In this document: piece after piece, positions 34,617 to 39,587 of the stretch
Numbering within the stretch: the first letter of the stretch is position 1
Layout of the letters: every line of letters starts with the position of its first letter
From: Streptacidiphilus melanogenes
GTDB lineage: Bacteria > Actinomycetota > Actinomycetes > Streptomycetales > Streptomycetaceae
Length of the DNA: 39,587 nt
Assembly (NCBI RefSeq): GCF_000787835.1
Contig: NZ_BBPP01000010.1
Span: 191,802-231,388, forward strand
Direction: 5' to 3'
Notes under the pieces: model-generated
Told to the model about the DNA's origin: nothing
Database searches by the model: none
The model's input: the letters and a program-made list of their open reading frames with translations, nothing else
Position numbers and translations under genes: made by a program

Positions 34617-35525
34617 GTGCGTAGCCAGAGAACCGAGGGGACCCTGCTCGAGCGGGAGCTCGACAAGCCGGTGGAGGAGCAGCCGCCCAGCCGAGAGCGC
34701 TGGCGGCCGCTGAGCCGTACTCACAAGATTCTCTTCGGGATCACCCTGGTCGCATACGCCACGATCATCGTCGCCGTCTTCTCCACCTCACGCCTGGTCG
34801 CGCTCGACTGGGAGGTCATGAAGTGGAAGCCGTACGAGCACTGGCCGCAGTTCTGGGACTTCCTCAACTACTACGTCATCGCCGGACAGCGCGGCCCCGC
34901 CGCCATCGTGGTGTCGGCCTGGCTGGGCTGGCGGTCCTGGCGGACGAAGTCGTGGCGGCCGCTGCTGGTGCTGGGCGTGTCGCTGGTCCTGCTGAACATG
35001 TCCGTGGGAGCGGTCAAGATCGGCACGGGCCGCCTGGGGCCGCACTATGCGCACATCTACGGCTCCAACGAGATCTTCCTCGGCGGTGACATATTCCCGT
35101 CAGGGCACACCGCCAACGCGGTCGTGACCTGGGGCGTCGTGGCGTACCTGGCCACCCGCTGGCGCCGCACCGGCGCCGTGCTGGCCTGCTGGACAGGCCT
35201 GTCGGTCGGCGCCACGACGGTCTACCTCGGTACGCACTGGGTGACCGACGTCGTGGCCGGCTGGTGCGCCGGCGCACTGGTGCTGTTGATCCTGCCGCTG
35301 TTCGAGCCGATCATCACCAGCGCGGACGACCGGATGTGCGGCTACTGGGCCGAGACCGTCGGCCCGAGACTGCGCGAGCGCTTCGGCGGACGCGGTGGGA
35401 ACCGGCCCGGCGGCAAGGTCAACCTGCCTGTCCGGCCCGACCAGAAGCGGACGTCCGTGCCGATGGCTCGCGATCATCGGGACATCCCGTCACGTGCCAA
35501 TCGGTCAGTTCCGATCGTCTCCTGA
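34617..35525 (+). CDS. PAP2-family lipid phosphatase, membrane protein
   Basis: A protein of about 302 residues with five or six transmembrane helices. The PAP2 active site is visible: KIGTGRLGPHYAHIYG (first motif, Lys/Arg), FPSGHTANAV (PSGH, catalytic His) and YLGTHWVTDVVAG (third motif, His and Asp). These enzymes dephosphorylate lipid phosphates such as undecaprenyl diphosphate or phosphatidic acid at the membrane's outer face. The last 70 residues are a basic cytosolic tail. The start is uncertain: GTG 34617, or ATG at 34554 or 34569. The roadblock gene begins 43 bp after its stop. Confidence 0.85.
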   Translation: MRSQRTEGTLLERELDKPVEEQPPSRERWRPLSRTHKILFGITLVAYATIIVAVFSTSRLVALDWEVMKWKPYEHWPQFWDFLNYYVIAGQRGPAAIVVSAWLGWRSWRTKSWRPLLVLGVSLVLLNMSVGAVKIGTGRLGPHYAHIYGSNEIFLGGDIFPSGHTANAVVTWGVVAYLATRWRRTGAVLACWTGLSVGATTVYLGTHWVTDVVAGWCAGALVLLILPLFEPIITSADDRMCGYWAETVGPRLRERFGGRGGNRPGGKVNLPVRPDQKRTSVPMARDHRDIPSRANRSVPIVS

Positions 35526-35568
35526 CATTCGCCCCGTCCCTTCGAATGCCGCTTCTAAAGTCCTGCGC

Positions 35569-35943
35569 ATGGCGAACATGGAAGCTGCACTCAAGGACGC
35601 GATGAGCATCGAAGGCGCCATCGGCGTCGCGCTCGTCGACTACAACAGCGGCCTGGCCCTGGGGACACTGGGCACCGGAACAGAGCTCGACCTCAACGTC
35701 GCCGCGGCGGGGAACACCGACGTGGTCCGGGCGAAGATGCGCACGATGGAGATGCTGAATCTCCACAACGAGGCCATCGAGGACATCCTGATCACGCTCA
35801 CGGCCCAGTACCACCTGATCCGGCCGCTGACGAACAAAGGCAGTCAGGGGATCTTCCTCTACCTGGCGCTCGACCGGCAGCGTTCGAACCTGGCCATGGC
35901 CCGCCACATGATCCGGCGGATCGAGGAGAACCTCGAGGTGTGA
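35569..35943 (+). CDS. Roadblock/LC7-domain protein
   Basis: A 124-residue single-domain protein: ALKDAMSIEGAIGVALVDYNSGLALGTLG, then AAAGNTDVVRAKMRTMEML, and EDILITLTAQYHLIRPLTNKGSQGIFLYLALDRQRSNLAMARHMIRRIEENL. This is the MglB/LC7 fold, which forms dimers and usually controls a small Ras-like GTPase. In actinobacteria these are often part of conservons; here no GTPase, histidine-kinase-like or DUF742 gene is adjacent, so it is an orphan in this window. A second ATG at 35578 is possible. No strong ribosome site is present. Confidence 0.85.
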   Translation: MANMEAALKDAMSIEGAIGVALVDYNSGLALGTLGTGTELDLNVAAAGNTDVVRAKMRTMEMLNLHNEAIEDILITLTAQYHLIRPLTNKGSQGIFLYLALDRQRSNLAMARHMIRRIEENLEV

Positions 35944-35944
35944 C

Positions 35945-35984
35945 AGCCCTGGGGCGCGGGACCGAAGCCTCGCGCCCCAGGGCT
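35945..35984. terminator. Bidirectional terminator between roadblock and aminotransferase genes
   Basis: A perfect 14-bp stem, AGCCCTGGGGCGCG (35945-35958) with CGCGCCCCAGGGCT (35971-35984), and a 12-nt loop, between convergent genes and beginning right at the roadblock stop. Confidence 0.85.
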
Positions 35985-35986
35985 GA

Positions 35987-37402
35987 CTACCGGGCGGCCA
36001 CCGCCTGCTTGATCAGTGTCTTGCCGAAGTCGCGCATCAGGCCGGTGCCGCTGTGGGCCTCGTCCATGATCTCCTCGAAGGCCGAGACGAAGCGGTCCAC
36101 CTCGGCCTCGCCGATGATCAGCGGCGGGATCAGCTTGATGACCTCGAGGTGGTCGCCGGAAACCTGGGTCAGGATCCGGTGCCGCTGCATCAGCGGGACG
36201 ACCACCATCTGCGCGAACAGCCCCTTGCGCGCCGCCTGCAGCGCGGACCAGCCGGTGCGCAGCTTGAGGGACTGCGGCTTGCCGAATTCGATGCCGATCA
36301 TCAGGCCACGGCCGCGCACGTCCGCCAGCATCTCGTACTTCGGAATCAGCGCCGCGAGCCGCTCGCGGAACACGTCGCCGACCTGCCGCGCGTTCGCGAC
36401 GACCTGCTCGTTCTCGAAGACGTGCAGGGTCGCCAGGCCGGCCGTCATGGCCTGGGCGTTGGAGCCGAAGCTCGCGGAGTGCACCAGCACCCGGTCCATC
36501 GACGAGTAGACCTTCTCGAAGATCCACTCCTTGCCCAGGGTCGCACCCACCGGCACGTAGCCGCCGGACAACGCCTTGGCGACGCACACCAGGTCCGGTT
36601 CGACGCCGGCCTCGTGCTGGTAGGCGAAGAAGTCGCCGGTGCGGCCGAGGCCGGTCTGCACCTCGTCGGCGATCAGCAGCGCCTTGTGCTTGTGCAGCAG
36701 CTCCTGAGCGGCACGCAGGTAACCGTCGGGGGTGGCGTGCACGCCCTTGCCCTGGATCGGCTCGACGATCAGCGCCGCGACGTCGCCCTTGCGCAGCTCC
36801 CGCTCCAGCCGCTCCAGATCGCCCAGCGGAATGGCCGTGTCCGGCAGCAGCGGGGCGAAGCCCTTGCGGAAGCCGTCCTCGCCGTTGACCGAGAGGGAGC
36901 CGGTGGTCAGGCCGTGGAAGGCGTGGTGACAGTAGAGGACGCGCGGCTTGCCGGTCGCGTAACGGGCGAACTTCAGGGCCGTCTCGACGGCCTCGGTGCC
37001 ACTGTTGCCGAAGAAGACGCGGTCCAGGTGCGGGGCGTGGGCGAGCAGCTTCTCGGCCAGCAGGCCCGGCAGCGGCTGGCAGTCGAAGCGGGTCAGGTCG
37101 GCCAGCTCCAGGTCCATCACCTGGTGCAGCGCGTCCCGGACCACCGGGTGGTGCCGGCCGAGGGCGAAGATGCCGAAACCAGCCAGCATGTCGAGGTAGT
37201 CGTTGCCCTCGGCGTCGTAGAAGTAGGCGCCCTGCGCCCGCTCGTAGACCTTGTCGAAGCCGATGGTGCGCAGCATCCGCGGCAGCTGGTGGTTCAGGTG
37301 GTCGGCGTGCAGGCGGTAGCGCTCGCCGCCGCGCTCCTTCAGCAGCGCTTCGACGTCGAACGGCGCTCCCTTCTCAGAAGCGCTGCTGGTCTCAGCTTCC
37401 AT
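35987..37402 (-). CDS. hpnO: Class III aminotransferase, HpnO-like (hopanoid side chain)
   Basis: A 471-residue PLP enzyme: [86 protein letters not shown] with the Schiff-base Lys in VAKAL. Together with dxs and ispG directly upstream it matches the aminotransferase of streptomycete hopanoid clusters, which makes 35-aminobacteriohopanetriol; acetylornithine-type activity is the alternative. ATG at 37402 with GGAGGGG nine bases upstream; the start overlaps the end of dxs by 11 bp, so the genes are co-translated. Confidence 0.82.
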   Translation of the reverse strand: MEAETSSASEKGAPFDVEALLKERGGERYRLHADHLNHQLPRMLRTIGFDKVYERAQGAYFYDAEGNDYLDMLAGFGIFALGRHHPVVRDALHQVMDLELADLTRFDCQPLPGLLAEKLLAHAPHLDRVFFGNSGTEAVETALKFARYATGKPRVLYCHHAFHGLTTGSLSVNGEDGFRKGFAPLLPDTAIPLGDLERLERELRKGDVAALIVEPIQGKGVHATPDGYLRAAQELLHKHKALLIADEVQTGLGRTGDFFAYQHEAGVEPDLVCVAKALSGGYVPVGATLGKEWIFEKVYSSMDRVLVHSASFGSNAQAMTAGLATLHVFENEQVVANARQVGDVFRERLAALIPKYEMLADVRGRGLMIGIEFGKPQSLKLRTGWSALQAARKGLFAQMVVVPLMQRHRILTQVSGDHLEVIKLIPPLIIGEAEVDRFVSAFEEIMDEAHSGTGLMRDFGKTLIKQAVAAR

Positions 37403-39353
37403 GGTGCTGTTCCCCTCCAACGGTGTCGGGCGTCAGGCTGTCTGTCGTGCGGTAGGCGTCCCCGCCCACCAGGCCCAGGGCCTTGGCGAAGACGACGGTC
37501 TGGGCGGCGATCCCCGGGCCGGTGAGACCGATCTCGTCCAGGATCTCACCGCGCGCCGCGTGGTCCAGGAACCGTTGCGGAATGCCGAGTTCACGCGTCG
37601 GCACGTCGATGTCAGCGTCCCGCAACGCCTGAGCGACGGCCATGCCGACGCCGCCGACGCGGCCGCTGTCCTCGACGGTGACCACGAGCCTGTGTCGGGC
37701 GGCGAGTTCCACCAGGGCAGGGTCGACCGGCTTGACCCAGCGCGGGTCGACGACGGTCGTGCCGAGGCCGTCGGCCGTCAGCAGCGCGGCCGCGTCCAGG
37801 CAGGCGGAGGCCATGGTGCCGACCGCGACCAGCAGGACCTCGGGCATCCGCCCGGAGGTCTGGGTGCGCAGCAGCACGTCGACGCCGCCGATCCGCTGCT
37901 CCGCCTCGATCGGCGGCCCCACCTCCGCCTTCGGATAGCGGACCACGGTCGGCGCGTCGTCGACCTCCAGCGCCTCGCGCAGTTCGGCGCGCAGCTGGTC
38001 GGCGTCGCGCGGGGCGGCGATGCGCAGGCCGGGGACGACCTGGAGGATCGACAGGTCCCACATGCCGTTGTGGGAGGCACCGTCGGTACCGGTGACACCG
38101 GCCCGGTCGAGCACGAAGGTCACCCCGCACCGGTGCAGCGCACAGTCCATCAGCACCTGGTCGAAGGCGCGGTTGAGGAAGGTCGCGTAGACCGCGACGA
38201 CGGGGTGCAGCCCGCCCGTCGCCAGGCCCGCCGCGGAGACGGCGGCGTGCTGCTCGGCGATGCCGACGTCGTAGATGCGGCTCGGGAACTCGCGAGCGAA
38301 GGGCGCGAGACCGACGGGCTGGAGCATGGCCGCGGTGATCGCGACGACGTCCGGGCGCTCCCGGCCGATCGCGACCATCTCCTTGCCGAAGACGGAGGTC
38401 CACGAGACGCCCGTGGAGGGGCGCAGCGGCTCGCAGGTGATCGGGTCGATCGCGCCGACCTGGTGGAAGTGGTCCGCCTCGTCCAGCTCGGCGGGGCGGT
38501 AGCCGCGGCCCTTCTCGGTCAGGCAGTGCACGATGATCGGCCCGCCGAAGCCCCGGGCGCGGCGCAGCGCGGACTCGACGGCGGCGATGTCATGGCCGTC
38601 GATCGGCCCGATGTACTTCAGGCCCAGGTCCTCGAACATGCCCTGCGGCGACTGCGCGTCCTTGTAGCCCTTCTTCGCGCCGTGCAGCGCGTCGTAGATC
38701 GGGCCGCCGACGACGGGCGTGCGCTGGAGCGCGTCCTTGCCCCAGGACAGGAAGCGCTCGTAGCCCTGGGTGGTGCGCAGCGTGGCGAGGTGGTTGGCGA
38801 GGCCGCCGATGGTGGGCGCGTAGGAGCGCTCGTTGTCGTTGACGACGATGACGACCGGGCGGTCGCTCTCGGCGATGTTGTTCAGTGCCTCCCAGGCCAT
38901 GCCGCCGGTCAGCGCGCCGTCGCCGGTGACGGCGACGACGTGCCGGTCGTCGTGCCCGAGACGCTGGTTGGCCTTGGCCAGGCCGTCGGCGTAGCCGAGG
39001 ACGGTGGAGGCGTGGGAGTTCTCGATGACGTCGTGCTCGGACTCGCTGCGCGACGGGTAGCCGGAGAGCCCGCCGCGGTTCTTGAACCGGTCGAAGTCCT
39101 GGCGTCCGGTCAGCAGCTTGTGGACGTAGGACTGGTGCCCGGTGTCGAACAGGATCCGGTCCTTCGGGGAGTCGAAGACGCGGTGCAGGGCGATGGTCAG
39201 CTCGACCACGCCGAGGTTGGGCCCGAGGTGCCCGCCGGAGCGGGTGACGGCGTCGATCAGGAACTCCCTGATCTCCTCCGCGAGCTTCGGCAGCTCCGTG
39301 GGCGGCAGCAGGCGCAGGTCGCGGGGGCTGCGGATCGATTCGAGCAGGGACAT
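37392..39353 (-). CDS. dxs: 1-deoxy-D-xylulose-5-phosphate synthase
   Basis: A 653-residue thiamine-diphosphate enzyme joining pyruvate and glyceraldehyde-3-phosphate, the first step of the MEP isoprenoid pathway. Marks include [19 protein letters not shown], the ThDP motif [25 protein letters not shown], the catalytic Glu in [11 protein letters not shown] and [18 protein letters not shown]. Normal length. ATG at 39353 with GAAGGTGAG upstream. As the second gene of an ispG-dxs-aminotransferase set it is probably the hopanoid-associated isoform, a second dxs being expected elsewhere in a streptomycete genome. Confidence 0.96.
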   Translation of the reverse strand: MSLLESIRSPRDLRLLPPTELPKLAEEIREFLIDAVTRSGGHLGPNLGVVELTIALHRVFDSPKDRILFDTGHQSYVHKLLTGRQDFDRFKNRGGLSGYPSRSESEHDVIENSHASTVLGYADGLAKANQRLGHDDRHVVAVTGDGALTGGMAWEALNNIAESDRPVVIVVNDNERSYAPTIGGLANHLATLRTTQGYERFLSWGKDALQRTPVVGGPIYDALHGAKKGYKDAQSPQGMFEDLGLKYIGPIDGHDIAAVESALRRARGFGGPIIVHCLTEKGRGYRPAELDEADHFHQVGAIDPITCEPLRPSTGVSWTSVFGKEMVAIGRERPDVVAITAAMLQPVGLAPFAREFPSRIYDVGIAEQHAAVSAAGLATGGLHPVVAVYATFLNRAFDQVLMDCALHRCGVTFVLDRAGVTGTDGASHNGMWDLSILQVVPGLRIAAPRDADQLRAELREALEVDDAPTVVRYPKAEVGPPIEAEQRIGGVDVLLRTQTSGRMPEVLLVAVGTMASACLDAAALLTADGLGTTVVDPRWVKPVDPALVELAARHRLVVTVEDSGRVGGVGMAVAQALRDADIDVPTRELGIPQRFLDHAARGEILDEIGLTGPGIAAQTVVFAKALGLVGGDAYRTTDSLTPDTVGGEQHHGS

Positions 39354-39418
39354 CGACTCACCTTCGTTCCGTACAAGACCTGCTGGACTACCTGTCGCCC
39401 TGTTGCCGGGGCGCGCTC

Positions 39419-39587
39419 CTAGTTGCTGACGGCGACCGACGGCATGCCGGACTCCACTCCCGCGTCCTGCATCTGCTCGGCCAGCTTCAGGGCCTCCTCG
39501 ATCAGGGTCTCCACGATCTTCGACTCCGGCACCGTCTTGATCACCTCGCCCTTCACGAAGATCTGCCCCTTGCCGTTCCCGGACGCG
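39419..39587 (-). CDS. ispG: 4-hydroxy-3-methylbut-2-enyl diphosphate synthase, C-terminal end (partial)
   Basis: The last 55 residues are in the window; the 5' part lies beyond the right edge. The translation [39 protein letters not shown], followed by GMPSVAVSN and a stop, is the C-terminus of actinobacterial IspG (GcpE), the [4Fe-4S] enzyme of the MEP pathway. It is upstream of dxs by 65 bp on the same strand, as in hopanoid clusters. Confidence 0.88.
   Translation of the reverse strand, partial: ASGNGKGQIFVKGEVIKTVPESKIVETLIEEALKLAEQMQDAGVESGMPSVAVSN

Noticed and set aside
37401..39422. Long plus-strand frame opposite dxs
   Set aside because: Mirror frame of dxs without any motif; the minus-strand gene is certain.

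Overview
The window is very GC-rich, with strong third-position GC bias, Shine-Dalgarno sites of the GGAGG type and many GTG starts. Together with hopanoid/isoprenoid genes, an ECF sigma factor, roadblock and PAP2 proteins and TetR/TrmB/MarR regulators, it looks like a chromosomal segment of a streptomycete-like actinobacterium (Streptomyces, Kitasatospora or Streptacidiphilus). I see no rRNA, tRNA, CRISPR array, insertion sequence, phage gene or complete secondary-metabolite cluster. Every functional name below rests on motifs read from the translated sequence, not on a database search.

Layout. 1-2.7 kb: a GNAT acetyltransferase whose 3' end has been tandemly duplicated, a small ABM-domain protein, and a GlxA-type AraC regulator. 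2.7-8.7 kb: a membrane-anchored ACT-GNAT protein, glmS with a small unknown gene in front of it, apolipoprotein N-acyltransferase (lnt), and a small membrane protein. 8.7-11.6 kb: an SDR divergent from a TetR regulator (two matching palindromic operators between them), the TetR gene overlapping a PLP amino-acid decarboxylase gene. 11.6-15.9 kb: TetR, Baeyer-Villiger-type monooxygenase and SDR on one strand, divergent from a radical-SAM HpnH-type (adenosyl-hopene transferase family) gene. 16-20.3 kb: an unknown protein, a Tat-type lipoprotein with an M15-like C-terminus, and an ECF sigma factor divergent from an SDR that lacks the catalytic Tyr. 20.3-25.8 kb: a 14-TM drug exporter, a TrmB regulator, a fatty-acyl-CoA ligase that has lost its N-terminus and abuts the stop codon of a secreted transglycosylase gene. 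25.8-27.6 kb: a regulator made of two fused MarR domains, and a TetR regulator. 27.7-34.3 kb: a lipid-catabolic gene group (APH-type kinase, acyl-CoA dehydrogenase, FabG-like SDR, a two-subunit acyl-CoA dehydrogenase, another SDR). 34.6-36 kb: PAP2 phosphatase and roadblock protein. 36-39.6 kb: ispG (partial), dxs and an HpnO-like aminotransferase on the minus strand, the usual isoprenoid-supply/side-chain part of an actinobacterial hopanoid locus that continues past the right edge.

How the genes fit together. The most coherent system is 27.7-34.3 kb: a kinase and an acyl-CoA dehydrogenase that are separate here but fused in animal ACAD10/ACAD11, and that resemble LvaA/LvaC of the levulinate pathway, followed by 3-hydroxyacyl-CoA-type SDRs and a heteromeric dehydrogenase. 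A TetR operator covers the start of the first gene. The second notable group is the HpnH-family gene at 14.9 kb, about 20 kb away from ispG-dxs-aminotransferase and tied instead to a BVMO, an SDR and its own TetR.

At the DNA level the window holds a family of about 103-bp intergenic palindromic elements placed just after stop codons, a 450-bp in-frame tandem duplication that built the double MarR gene, a nested 69-bp palindrome, and several near-perfect operators and terminators.
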